Part shown: one piece after another, positions 1 to 8,892 of the stretch
Layout: each line of letters starts with the position of its first letter
Position numbering within the stretch: position 1 is the stretch's first letter
NCBI GenBank assembly: GCA_031272005.1
Contig: JAISUQ010000189.1
Span: forward strand, 1 to 14,378
Reading direction: 5' to 3'
Source: Coriobacteriales bacterium
GTDB taxonomy: Bacteria; Actinomycetota; Coriobacteriia; Coriobacteriales; UBA8131
Length of the DNA stretch: 14,378 nt
Program-made: the position numbers and the translations under genes
The notes under the pieces: generated by a model
Database searches by the model: none
What the model was told of the DNA's origin: nothing
What the model saw: only the letters and a program-made list of their open reading frames with translations

Positions 1-1101
1 AAGGACGCCGATAATCAGAAGTTTCTGGTCATCCCCAAGGGCAGCGGCTACTACGTGCTGCGCAGCCTGGGGTCGGGCAAGGCGCTGGACATCAACTCCA
101 AGGTCATGGACGATGCCACCGGTGCCGGCGATGTGATTCAGTGGAGCGAGACCGGCGGTACCAACCAGCTCTGGCGTTTTGAATATGCGCCGGGCACGGG
201 TGGGGTGCGCATCTACAGCGCCATGAACGCGGGGCAATCCTGCCTGACGGTGGAGAGTCCATCACTGGTTGCCGGCAATGAAGTCGATGTCCTCAATGCC
301 AGCTCCAGCCTGGTTGCGCGACAGTCCTTCAAGCCGGTGCGGTTGGGCAACGTCAGCTACGAGAACCTGAATATGACTATGGCGCAGATGATTGACTGGC
401 AGTTTGCCGGTAACAGCTATCTGACAGGCTGGGGGCAGACCCCAGAGACGTTGAAGGTCCGGGTGGATCCGGCCCAACAGACCGGCAGCTACTATTATCA
501 GTTCACCGACCTGCGCTTAAGCGACGGCACCACGGCGGCGGAGTTGGAGGCCTTCATCAACAGCACCTCCACCGGGCGCAGCGGCAACATGGTGGGCATG
601 GGTGCGACCTTCCTGGCGGCAGCCAACTACTATGGCCTCAACCCCACCTATCTGCTGGCCCACGCCATCCACGAAAGCGGCTGGGGCACATCCACGCTGG
701 CCAAGGGTTACGCCTATGACGGCAAGACTGAGGTTGGCGGTAAGACCTGGCCGGCGGGTACCTACTACAACTACTTCGGCATCGGCGCCGTGGACTCCTC
801 ACCGCTCACTGGCGGCCGGGCGATGGCCATCAAGGAAGGCTGGAACTCCCGGGAGGCGGCCATCTGGGGCGCCGCCAAATGGATTGCGGCCAACTACACC
901 TATCGCTCCAGTTACCCGCAGCCCACGCTGTATGCCATGAAGTGGGACTATGCCCGCTCCAGCGCCACGCTGAAGTTCGGCTCGCATCAGTACGCCACCG
1001 GCTATGAGTGGGCCCGCTCCATCGCCAAGCTGATGGGGCAGTGCTACAGCTACAATGGCCGCAGCCCGTCGCTGTACTACATCGTGCCTGTGTATAAATA
1101 G
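1..1101 (+). CDS. Secreted cell-wall hydrolase: ricin-type lectin repeat plus GH73 glucosaminidase (5' end missing)
   Basis: The reading frame is open from base 1, so the start and any signal peptide lie upstream of the window. Numbering from the first visible codon, residues 1 to about 115 look like part of a ricin-B type beta-trefoil, with NQKF near the start and QLW at 56-58 as QxW-like repeats; this fold usually binds carbohydrate. Residues about 180-350 match a GH73/LytD-type endo-beta-N-acetylglucosaminidase: HAIHESGWGTS with the expected catalytic glutamate at residue 225 (codon 673-675), YNYFGIG at 256-262, and a YATGYEWARSIAKLM end. The family cleaves the GlcNAc-MurNAc bond of peptidoglycan outside the cell, in wall turnover or daughter separation. 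The gene is transcriptionally closed by the hairpin at 1127-1161 and is probably unrelated to the arginine genes that follow. The domain assignment is firm; the exact cellular role is not. Confidence 0.88.
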   Translation, partial: KDADNQKFLVIPKGSGYYVLRSLGSGKALDINSKVMDDATGAGDVIQWSETGGTNQLWRFEYAPGTGGVRIYSAMNAGQSCLTVESPSLVAGNEVDVLNASSSLVARQSFKPVRLGNVSYENLNMTMAQMIDWQFAGNSYLTGWGQTPETLKVRVDPAQQTGSYYYQFTDLRLSDGTTAAELEAFINSTSTGRSGNMVGMGATFLAAANYYGLNPTYLLAHAIHESGWGTSTLAKGYAYDGKTEVGGKTWPAGTYYNYFGIGAVDSSPLTGGRAMAIKEGWNSREAAIWGAAKWIAANYTYRSSYPQPTLYAMKWDYARSSATLKFGSHQYATGYEWARSIAKLMGQCYSYNGRSPSLYYIVPVYK

Positions 1102-1126
1102 CGTAAAATATTCAGAATTTCTGCAT

Positions 1127-1166
1127 AAATGCAGCCAGAGTATTGACTTCTGGCTGCATTTTGTTT
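1127..1166 (+). terminator. Rho-independent terminator of the GH73 gene
   Basis: A perfect 13-bp stem (1127-1139 pairing with 1149-1161) encloses a 9-base loop and is followed by a T-rich run (ATTTTGTTT). It starts 26 bases after the stop codon of the wall hydrolase. The loop and 3' side overlap the promoter predicted for argC. Confidence 0.88.
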
Positions 1167-1171
1167 AGATT
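1143..1171 (+). promoter_or_regulatory. Predicted sigma-70/sigma-A promoter of the arginine operon
   Basis: TTGACT at 1143-1148 and TAGATT at 1166-1171 are separated by exactly 17 bases. This predicts a transcript start near 1178 and a leader of about 70 bases before argC. The -35 hexamer lies in the loop of the upstream terminator. AT-rich sequence around and upstream of it would suit ArgR binding, but I see no clean ARG box. Confidence 0.6.
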
Positions 1172-1177
1172 TGATAG

Positions 1178-1247
1178 ATTATACGTTTCACCTGGCGGCA
1201 GACGGCTGGTTGCCTGTCGCCCAGGCAATGGGAAGTGAGAGGACGAA
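1178..1247 (+). other. argC leader with two mutually exclusive stem-loops and a 7-codon upstream ORF
   Basis: One hairpin pairs 1191-1201 with 1214-1225 (11 pairs, including one G-U, plus one bulged base). A second pairs 1210-1216 with 1222-1228 (7 perfect pairs, 5-base loop). They share bases, so only one can form at a time. Neither has a U-tract and neither covers the argC ribosome binding site GAGAGGA at 1237-1243. An ATG at 1228 opens a 7-codon frame (MGSERTK) whose TGA at 1249-1251 overlaps the argC GTG at 1248. Whether any of this is regulatory is unknown. Confidence 0.3.
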
Positions 1248-2393
1248 GTGAGCGACTCCAGGAGCACTGTCAAAGCCGCGGTCATCGGCGCCGCCGGTTA
1301 TGCCGGCATCGAGCTGGTGCGGCATCTGCTCGGTCACCCCGGCTTCGAGCTGGTGGCGGCGACCTCCGATGGCGACGCCGGCAAGCCGCTGGCCGAGCTG
1401 TACCCGGCTTTGCTGGGGCGCTGCGAGCTGGCCTTTACACCGCATGACTCGGTGGCCTCAGTTGATGGCCTGGGTGCGGCGTTTCTCTCCGTACCGCATA
1501 CTGCAGCCATGGCCATGGCACCTGGCCTGCTGGAGCGGGGCGTGGCGGTCTTCGACCTCAGCGCCGATTTCCGGCTTCGGGATGCCGCCGTCTACGAGCA
1601 GTGGTATGGCGTGGCGCATGGCGCACCTGAGCTGCTGGCGCAGGCCGTCTACGGGCTGCCGGAGTTGAATCGGGAGAAGATTGCGGGTGCGGCTGCGGCT
1701 GCGGCTGGAGCTGATGGGGCTGCCGGGGCGGGCGCGGCGGGCTCTGCCGATGCCGATACCGGTGTTGCCAGCGCTGCCCTGATTGCCTGCCCGGGCTGTT
1801 ATCCCACCGCCACCACTCTGGCTGTTGCCCCGGCGTTGGCTGCCGGGCTGGCCGCGCCTGGGGCGCCGGTGATTGCCAACGCCATCTCCGGCGTTTCCGG
1901 CGCCGGACGCTCGGCCACCGCCACCACCCATTACTGCAGCGCCGACGAGAACGTCAACGCCTACGGCGTCACCACCCACCGGCACACCCCCGAGATCGCC
2001 CAGACCTTAAGCGGCGTGGCCGGCTGGCCGGTGCCGGTGGTCTTCACCCCGCACCTGGCGCCACTCAGCCGGGGGCTGCTCTCCACCGTGACGCTCCAGC
2101 TGCAGACCGGCGTGAGCGGCGAGCAGTTGCGGGCGGTCTACGAGCAGGCCTATGCGGATGAGCCGTTCGTCACCCTGCTGCCAGCCGGCAGCATGCCGCG
2201 CACGGCCAGCGTGGTCGGCAGCAACAACGCTCAGGTGGGCGTGGCGCTGGACCCGCGTACCAACGTGCTGGTGGCCTCCTGCGCCATCGACAACCTGGGC
2301 AAAGGCGCCGCTGCCCAGGCCATCCAATGCGCCAACATCGTCTTCGGGTATCCCGAGACCTGCGGGCTGGATGCCATAGGGAGGATACTGTGA
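1248..2393 (+). CDS. argC: N-acetyl-gamma-glutamyl-phosphate reductase
   Basis: This is the third enzyme of arginine synthesis: NADPH-dependent reduction of N-acetylglutamyl phosphate to the semialdehyde, in the cytoplasm. The Rossmann loop GAAGYAG is at residues 14-20, the nucleophilic cysteine is C184 in PGCYPT, GVSGAGRSAT follows, and the catalytic-histidine motif HRHTPEI starts at residue 244. The GTG start has GAGAGGA four bases upstream, and no better start is visible. At 381 residues it is longer than the usual 340-350. The excess is an Ala/Gly-rich stretch at residues 146-175 (1683-1772), placed between the conserved LPELNREKI and the strand leading into the catalytic cysteine; it includes three GCGGCT copies at 1689-1706. 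It is the first gene of the operon and overlaps argJ by 4 bases. Confidence 0.97.
   Translation: MSDSRSTVKAAVIGAAGYAGIELVRHLLGHPGFELVAATSDGDAGKPLAELYPALLGRCELAFTPHDSVASVDGLGAAFLSVPHTAAMAMAPGLLERGVAVFDLSADFRLRDAAVYEQWYGVAHGAPELLAQAVYGLPELNREKIAGAAAAAAGADGAAGAGAAGSADADTGVASAALIACPGCYPTATTLAVAPALAAGLAAPGAPVIANAISGVSGAGRSATATTHYCSADENVNAYGVTTHRHTPEIAQTLSGVAGWPVPVVFTPHLAPLSRGLLSTVTLQLQTGVSGEQLRAVYEQAYADEPFVTLLPAGSMPRTASVVGSNNAQVGVALDPRTNVLVASCAIDNLGKGAAAQAIQCANIVFGYPETCGLDAIGRIL
2378..2385 (+). promoter_or_regulatory. Ribosome binding site that fixes the argJ start
   Basis: AGGGAGGA lies four bases upstream of a GTG at 2390, the same spacing as at argC. It argues against the longer in-frame start at 2327, which would lie well inside argC and has no comparable site. 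Confidence 0.75.
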
Positions 2394-3838
2394 GCGACAC
2401 AACAGCGAATACAATAGCAAGCGAGCAAAATGTAAAGCCTGCGATTGCCGCTGCCCCTGGCACCGTCATCGGCAACGCCACGTTTGTGGCCGGCGGTCTG
2501 GGGGCGGTGCCCGGCATCCGCTGCGCCGGTGTGTCGGCCGGCTTCAGACGCAACCCCCAACGCAAGGACCTGGCTCTGGTGGTGGCGGAGAAGCCCGCCG
2601 TTGCGGCCGGCGTTTTCACGAATAACAGCTTCTGCGCCGCACCGGTGCAGCTCTCCCGCCAGCATCTGGCCAAGTGCGCCTGTGCCGATGTCGATGCCCT
2701 TAAGGCTGCCAACCAGGGAGCTGGCAAAGGAGAGGGTGCTGGCGCTGGCGCAGGCAGCGGAGCAGCCGCTGGCACGGGCGCCGCGTCGGGTGCCTGCGTG
2801 GTCATCCTCAACTCCGGCAACGCCAACGCCAACACCGGCGAGCCGGGTCTGCAGACGGCCATTCGCACCGCCAAACTGGTCGCCGAGCATCTCGGTTGCC
2901 AGCCGCATCAGGTGCTGACGGCTTCCACCGGTGTCATCGGTGTGCCGCTGGCCATCGACTCCTTTGTCACCGGCGTGCCGCTGGCCTTAGCCGAGCTCGG
3001 CCCGGCCGATGCCTCGCCTGCCGCCCAGGCTGCCGGATTGGCCGCCGCCCAGGCCATCATGACCACCGATACCCTGCCCAAGCAGGCGGCGGTGCAATTC
3101 TCCGCCAGCCAAAGCGATGGGGTTGAGGTGACCTATACAATCGCCGGCATGGTCAAGGGTTCGGGGATGATCCAGCCGAATATGGCAACGCTGCTCGGCG
3201 TGCTGGCCACCGACGCCTGGCTGACTCAGGAGGCGGCGGATGAGGCGCTCAGGCAGGCCATCGCCGTGACTCTGAACAAGGTGACGGTGGACAGCGACAC
3301 CTCCACCAACGACAGCGTCTATCTGCTGGCCACCGGCGCCACCGAGGGCAAGACCATCAACCCCAACTGCCCGCTGTTCGCGCCGTTTGCGCAGGCCCTG
3401 ACCACGCTGCTGGAAGACCTGGCCCGCCAGATCGCCTGGGACGGCGAGGGCGCCAGCAAACTGGTGACCGTGGAGGTCTGCGGCGCCCAAAGTGCCGAGG
3501 ACGCCGATAAGGCCGCGCGTTCCATCGCCAACTCGCCGCTGGTCAAGACGGCCATCGCCGGGCACGATGCCAACTGGGGTCGGATTGCCATGGCGCTGGG
3601 CAAGAGCGGTGCCGTCTTCCAACAGGAGGACGTGGACATCGATTTGATGGGGCTGGCGGTCTGCCGACGCGGGTTACCGGTGCCCTTCGATGAGCAGGAG
3701 GCCCTGCAGCTGTTTGACGAGCTGCATGAGATCCTGATACAGGCCAACCTGGGCACTGGCGGTAACGGGCAGGCGCGCATCTGGACCTGCGACCTGACGC
3801 ACGACTACATCACCATCAACGGTGATTACCGCACGTAA
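2390..3838 (+). CDS. argJ: Glutamate N-acetyltransferase / amino-acid acetyltransferase (ornithine acetyltransferase)
   Basis: ArgJ moves the acetyl group from N-acetylornithine to glutamate; bifunctional members also acetylate glutamate with acetyl-CoA. The protein is an Ntn-type enzyme that cuts itself at an Ala-Thr bond. Here the cleavage site is in NMATLLG, between A266 and T267 (T codon 3188-3190), after the conserved KGSGMIQP. TASTGVIG and the C-terminal ITINGDYRT are also typical. The GTG start at 2390 shares GTGA with the argC stop. The 482 residues are long for the family (about 400). Part of this is an Ala/Gly-rich insert at residues 110-135 (2717-2794), just before VVILNSGNANANTG; the N-terminus is also about 20 residues longer than usual. 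No argA or argE is seen nearby, which favours a bifunctional enzyme, but residues deciding this cannot be read reliably by eye. Confidence 0.96.
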   Translation: MSDTTANTIASEQNVKPAIAAAPGTVIGNATFVAGGLGAVPGIRCAGVSAGFRRNPQRKDLALVVAEKPAVAAGVFTNNSFCAAPVQLSRQHLAKCACADVDALKAANQGAGKGEGAGAGAGSGAAAGTGAASGACVVILNSGNANANTGEPGLQTAIRTAKLVAEHLGCQPHQVLTASTGVIGVPLAIDSFVTGVPLALAELGPADASPAAQAAGLAAAQAIMTTDTLPKQAAVQFSASQSDGVEVTYTIAGMVKGSGMIQPNMATLLGVLATDAWLTQEAADEALRQAIAVTLNKVTVDSDTSTNDSVYLLATGATEGKTINPNCPLFAPFAQALTTLLEDLARQIAWDGEGASKLVTVEVCGAQSAEDADKAARSIANSPLVKTAIAGHDANWGRIAMALGKSGAVFQQEDVDIDLMGLAVCRRGLPVPFDEQEALQLFDELHEILIQANLGTGGNGQARIWTCDLTHDYITINGDYRT

Positions 3839-3839
3839 A

Positions 3840-3860
3840 GGGCGGGTTTACACCCCGCCC
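3840..3860 (+). other. Intercistronic hairpin between argJ and argB
   Basis: GGGCGGG (3840-3846) pairs perfectly with CCCGCCC (3854-3860) across a 7-base loop, directly after the argJ stop codon. There is no U-tract, so it is more likely an mRNA stability or processing element than a terminator. Confidence 0.5.
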
Positions 3861-3907
3861 CCCAGCACCGGGCAGGCCGCAAGCCCGCCCACCGGAGGAA
3901 GGTCAAC

Positions 3908-4873
3908 ATGGACGTAGAACAAACCGGCACCCGGGTCTCACATGCCCAGGAGCTCAAACAGGCAGAGGTCTTCATCGAAGCGCTGTCCTGGATCAAACAG
4001 GCCACCGGCAAGACCGTGGTCATCAAATACGGCGGCGCGGCGATGACCAATGCCGAGCTGCGCACCGACGTGATGAGCGACATCGTGATGATGAAGATCC
4101 TCGGCATCAAACCGGTGATCGTCCACGGCGGCGGCAAGGAGATCACCGACCTCTCCACCCGGCTCGGCCTGCCCAGCGAGTTCAAGGACGGCTTCCGCGT
4201 CACGCCGCCGGAGGTCATGGACATCGTCAAGATGGTGCTGATCGGCAAAATCAACCAGGAGCTGGTCGCCCAGCTCAACGCTCACGGCCACATCGCCGTT
4301 GGTCTCAACGGCGCCGACGGCCATATCGTCAAGGCGGCCCAGGCCTCTGCGGAGCTCGGCCTGGTAGGCAACATCACCAAGGTCGACCCCACCCTGCTCA
4401 TCGACCTGGTGGAGAAGGACTACATCCCGGTCATCGCCAGCGTGGCGGTGGGGGAGGACGGCCTGTCCTACAACGTCAACGCCGATACCGCCGCCGGCGA
4501 GATTGCCGCTGCCATCGGGGCGCATAAGGTCATCTTCCTCACCGATGTCGACGGCCTGTACAGGGATTTTGCGGATAAGGGCTCGCTTATCTCCCGCCTG
4601 TCCTTGAGCGAGGCGCAGGCGGTGATTGCCTCTGGCGGCCTGTCGACCGGCATGATCCCCAAATTGCAGGCCTGCGTGACAGCCCTGGAAGCCGGCGTGG
4701 GCGCGGCACATATCCTGAACGGCACCATCCCGCACACCCTGCTGCTGGAGATCTTCACCAACGAGGGCGTGGGCACGATGGTCATGCCCGATGAACAAAC
4801 CTATCGGCCAGAGGACTTCGCGGCCTTTCCGCTGGATAACCTGGCCCGCAAACTGCATGGAGGGGACAAATGA
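3908..4873 (+). CDS. argB: Acetylglutamate kinase
   Basis: It phosphorylates N-acetylglutamate with ATP, the committed and usually feedback-controlled step. Amino-acid-kinase features are clear: VIKYGGAAM with K40, HGGGKEI at 73-79, LNGADGHIVKA, and the substrate/nucleotide motif NVNADTAAGEIA at 189-200. The ATG follows GGAGGAAGG by five bases. The protein has about 35 residues before the first core strand, including a helix-like stretch (LKQAEVFIEALSWIKQ). Arginine-inhibited kinases of this family carry such an N-terminal helix to form the arginine-binding hexamer, so I infer feedback inhibition by arginine. It overlaps argD by 4 bases (ATGA at 4870-4873). Confidence 0.97.
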   Translation: MDVEQTGTRVSHAQELKQAEVFIEALSWIKQATGKTVVIKYGGAAMTNAELRTDVMSDIVMMKILGIKPVIVHGGGKEITDLSTRLGLPSEFKDGFRVTPPEVMDIVKMVLIGKINQELVAQLNAHGHIAVGLNGADGHIVKAAQASAELGLVGNITKVDPTLLIDLVEKDYIPVIASVAVGEDGLSYNVNADTAAGEIAAAIGAHKVIFLTDVDGLYRDFADKGSLISRLSLSEAQAVIASGGLSTGMIPKLQACVTALEAGVGAAHILNGTIPHTLLLEIFTNEGVGTMVMPDEQTYRPEDFAAFPLDNLARKLHGGDK

Positions 4874-6084
4874 CAGACTCAACACTAGCATACGAGCAGC
4901 AATTGGACGCCCAGTATGTGATGCAGACCTTCAAGCGCAAGCCGGTGGAATTCGTGCGCGGAGAGGGGATGCGGCTCTACGACGACGCCGGCCGCGAGTA
5001 CCTGGACTTCATCGCCGGTATCGGTGTGGCCTCGGCCGGGCATGCCCACCCGCTGGTGACGGCGGCATTGCAGGCTCAGGCGGCCAAGTTGCTCAACGTC
5101 AGCAACTACTACTATGTTGAGGGACGGGGCGAGCTGGCCCGGACCCTCAACGACCTGCTGAACTCCGAAAGCGACAGCACCACCGTCTGGCGGACCTTCT
5201 TCACCAACAGCGGCGCCGAGAGTGTAGAAGGCGCCATCAAGCTGGCCCGGCGCTACGGCAAGAAGCATCTGGGCGGCGCGGTCGGCATCGTGGCGGCTCA
5301 GCGCTCCTTCCACGGGCGCACCCTGGCTGCCCTGGCGGCCACCGGGCAGCCTTCCAAGCAGGAAGCCTTTGAACCGCTGCCGGCCGGCTTTACGCATGTG
5401 CCGCTCAACGACCTGGCCGCCCTGCAGACGGCGCTGTCGGCGGGGGAGATATGCGCGGTGCTGCTGGAGCCGCTCCAGGGCGAGGGCGGGGTCTGGCCCT
5501 GCGCGACGGAGTACCTGCAGGCCGTGCGGCATCTGACCACCGAGCGGGGCATCCTGTTGATCCTGGATGAGGTGCAGACCGGCTTTTATCGCACCGGCAA
5601 GCCCTTCGCCTTCCAGCACTTCGGCATCCAGCCGGACATCATTACTCTGGCCAAGGGTATCGCCAACGGTTTTCCGATGGGAGCGCTGGTGGCCCGCGAT
5701 GCGGTGGCGGCAGCCTTCGAGCCGGGCGACCACGGCTCCACCTTCGCCGGAGGCGCGCTGGCCGTAGCCGCCGCCAATGCCACCCAGCAGGCTCTGGCTG
5801 AGTTGGATGCGGCGGCGCATGTCAGCAAGGTCGGCACTTACCTGCAACAACAGCTGGCCGAGTTGCCGCTGGTGGTGGAGGTGCGTGGCTGCGGCCTGAT
5901 GGTCGGCGCCGCCCTCAGCCAGCCAGTCGCCGCCCAGGCGGTGGATGCCGGCCTGGAGCAGGGCCTGGTGCTGAACAACACCGACCCGGCGACGCTGCGC
6001 TTCCTGCCGCCGCTGGTCTGTACCACCACAGAGATCGATCTGATGATTGCCAAACTGACGAAGATTCTGGAGAAGTTGTCATGA
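4870..6084 (+). CDS. argD: Acetylornithine aminotransferase
   Basis: A class-III PLP aminotransferase that converts N-acetylglutamate semialdehyde and glutamate to N-acetylornithine. Visible family features are NSGAESVEGA at 113-122 (phosphate-binding part of the PLP site), DEVQTGFYRTG from D233 (the aspartate that contacts the pyridine nitrogen), and ITLAKGIANGFPMGA with the Schiff-base lysine K262. The 404 residues are normal for the family. The ATG overlaps the argB stop and is preceded by GGAGGGG at 4859-4865. Some family members also act in lysine synthesis, but the position between argB and argF makes the arginine role the natural one. Confidence 0.96.
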   Translation: MTDSTLAYEQQLDAQYVMQTFKRKPVEFVRGEGMRLYDDAGREYLDFIAGIGVASAGHAHPLVTAALQAQAAKLLNVSNYYYVEGRGELARTLNDLLNSESDSTTVWRTFFTNSGAESVEGAIKLARRYGKKHLGGAVGIVAAQRSFHGRTLAALAATGQPSKQEAFEPLPAGFTHVPLNDLAALQTALSAGEICAVLLEPLQGEGGVWPCATEYLQAVRHLTTERGILLILDEVQTGFYRTGKPFAFQHFGIQPDIITLAKGIANGFPMGALVARDAVAAAFEPGDHGSTFAGGALAVAAANATQQALAELDAAAHVSKVGTYLQQQLAELPLVVEVRGCGLMVGAALSQPVAAQAVDAGLEQGLVLNNTDPATLRFLPPLVCTTTEIDLMIAKLTKILEKLS

Positions 6085-7124
6085 GTGAGCAAACCGGGGG
6101 AACGCTCGGCCAGTCCTCTCCCAACTGGGCCGCTTTGGATGCGCCGGCTGTCGAGCTGGCCGGCAACCCGCTGGCCGGGCGGGACCTGCTCCGCCTGATG
6201 GACTTGACGCCGCAGCAGTTCCACATGGTATTATCCACCGCGCTGTATCAGAAGCAGGCCTGGAGAAGCGACCCGGCCGCCGGCCAGGCCAGCGCTCCCT
6301 ACCAGAGGCAGGCCGTGGGTATCATTCTGGAGAAGCCCTCGCTGCGCACCCGGGTCAGCTTCGAGCTGGCTGCCGCGCGGCTGGGCGCCCATCCGGTGGT
6401 GATGGCCGACAGCAACTCGGCCTTCTCCCGCGGCGAGTCGCTCAAGGACACCACCATGGTCCTGGAGCGTTTCGTGGACGCCATCGTGATTCGCAGCTTC
6501 GCCCAGAGCCGGGTGGAGGAGATTGCCCAGTGGGCCTCTGTGCCGGTGGTCAACGCCCTCACCGACGACTTCCATCCCTGCCAGGGGCTGGCCGATTTTC
6601 TCACCGCTTACGAGCACAAAGGCAACCTCAGTCAGCTGAAGCTGGCCTATGTGGGCGACGGCAACAACATGGCCCATACCTACCTGGAGGGTGCGGCGCT
6701 GTGCGGTATGCAGGCCCATATCGCCACGCCGCCGGCCTACCAGCCGCAGCCGCTTTACGTGCAGCAATGTCAGGAGCTGGCTGCTGCAACCGGCGCCCGG
6801 CTGACGGTCGACAGCGATGTAGAAGCGGCGCTGAGCGAGGCGGACGTGCTGATTACCGACACCTGGGCGTCGATGGGCGCCGAGGCCGAGCACGACGAGC
6901 GAGCGGCCGTTTTCAAGGATTACCGCCTCACGGCCGAGTCCTTCAAGCTGGCCCGGCCAGGCGCCATCTTTTTGCACTGCCTGCCGGCCCATCGCGGCGA
7001 GGAGGTCACCGACGAGGTGATGGACGCGCCCTGCTCCAAGATCTACGACGAGGCGGAGAATCGCCTGCATGCCCAGAAGACCCTGCTCTCCCTGCTGATG
7101 GCGCCAGCGAGCGTGACCCGGTAG
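6081..7124 (+). CDS. argF: Ornithine carbamoyltransferase
   Basis: It makes citrulline from ornithine and carbamoyl phosphate; the enzyme is normally a cytoplasmic trimer. The carbamoyl-phosphate loop is SLRTR at 87-91 within EKPSLRTRVSFE. HPCQGLAD begins at H165, and the ornithine-side motif LHCLPAHRGEE carries C300. The leucine replacing threonine in the more familiar STRTR loop is common in this family. The ATG overlaps the argD stop by 4 bases, with GGAGAAG seven or so bases upstream. The product has roughly 30 more residues at the N-terminus than most relatives (conserved part begins near NPLAGRDLLRLMDL), and there is no obvious internal start. The synthetic role (argF rather than catabolic arcB) is inferred from the operon. 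Confidence 0.95.
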   Translation: MSEQTGGTLGQSSPNWAALDAPAVELAGNPLAGRDLLRLMDLTPQQFHMVLSTALYQKQAWRSDPAAGQASAPYQRQAVGIILEKPSLRTRVSFELAAARLGAHPVVMADSNSAFSRGESLKDTTMVLERFVDAIVIRSFAQSRVEEIAQWASVPVVNALTDDFHPCQGLADFLTAYEHKGNLSQLKLAYVGDGNNMAHTYLEGAALCGMQAHIATPPAYQPQPLYVQQCQELAAATGARLTVDSDVEAALSEADVLITDTWASMGAEAEHDERAAVFKDYRLTAESFKLARPGAIFLHCLPAHRGEEVTDEVMDAPCSKIYDEAENRLHAQKTLLSLLMAPASVTR

Positions 7125-7170
7125 CTGCACAACGCGGCTGGACTCGGCAAAGATTGATAGAAGAGGACCG

Positions 7171-7596
7171 ATGATGCAACGCAACGAACGACAGGACCTG
7201 ATTCGCGAAATCGTCCGCAACCAGCAGATCCGCACCCAGCGCGAGCTGGTGGAGGCACTGGCCCAGCGCGGGTTGGAATGCACCCAGGCCACCGTATCGC
7301 GCGATGTGGCCGAGATTGGCCTGCAGAAGCGCTCCGACGGCTTCTACATCCTCAGCGAGGATGTCCATATGCGCCGGATGGTCGGCGATCTGGTGCAGTC
7401 GGTGGAGGTGGCCAACAACATCGTGGTGGTCAAGGCGCTGCAGGGTACAGCCCAGGGCGTGGCTGCCGCCCTGGATGCCGCCTCTATCCCGATGGTGCTG
7501 GGTACAGTAGCAGGCGATGATACGATATTGATAGTAGCAAAGGACGAACCCGGTGCCCGGCAATTCCAGCAGACACTGGAGCGATTGAAGAGTTAA
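7171..7596 (+). CDS. argR: Arginine repressor, ArgR/AhrC family
   Basis: A cytoplasmic hexameric regulator that binds ARG boxes when arginine is present. The N-terminal winged helix has the recognition segment TQATVSRDV at 38-46, with the Ser-Arg pair at 43-44. The C-terminal oligomerisation and arginine-binding domain has GTVAGDDTI, with the arginine-contacting Asp pair at 116-117. The 141 residues fall within the usual range of about 140-160. Two ATG codons stand in tandem at 7171 and 7174 after AAGAGGA (7161-7167); spacing is 3 for the first and 6 for the second, so the second may be used. It lies inside the pathway operon, 46 bases after argF and 35 before argG, which suggests autoregulation. 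Confidence 0.96.
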   Translation: MMQRNERQDLIREIVRNQQIRTQRELVEALAQRGLECTQATVSRDVAEIGLQKRSDGFYILSEDVHMRRMVGDLVQSVEVANNIVVVKALQGTAQGVAAALDAASIPMVLGTVAGDDTILIVAKDEPGARQFQQTLERLKS

Positions 7597-7631
7597 CCAG
7601 CAGATATGCCCGACAAAGAAAGGCAAGTAAC

Positions 7632-8813
<1,182 letters not shown>

Positions 8814-8868
8814 ACCTGATAGAATGTGGTGCGGTTACGGGAGGGGTGCTGGAGAATACGCTGGCATG

Positions 8869-8892
8869 GTGCAGGCAACCGTGCAGGCAACC
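8869..8892. repeat. Two tandem copies of a 12-bp unit
   Basis: GTGCAGGCAACC occurs twice in a row and runs into a degenerate third copy (GTGCGGGCAGG) that forms the outer end of the large inverted repeat. GGAGGGGTG and GAGAAT near 8840-8855 recur at 8902-8919, so this flank looks like a partial duplication of the repeat arm. Confidence 0.75.

Noticed and set aside
1120..1190. Possible ARG boxes, such as CTGCATAAATGCAG at 1121-1134 and TGATAGATTATACG near the -10
   Set aside because: The first is a neat palindrome, but its half-sites are two bases too close for TGAAT-N4-ATTCA. The second has about five mismatches. ArgR control is likely, but I cannot place its site.
2327..2389. Longer argJ start at 2327
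   Set aside because: It would overlap argC by 67 bases without a ribosome binding site, whereas the GTG at 2390 has AGGGAGGA at ideal distance and a normal 4-base overlap.
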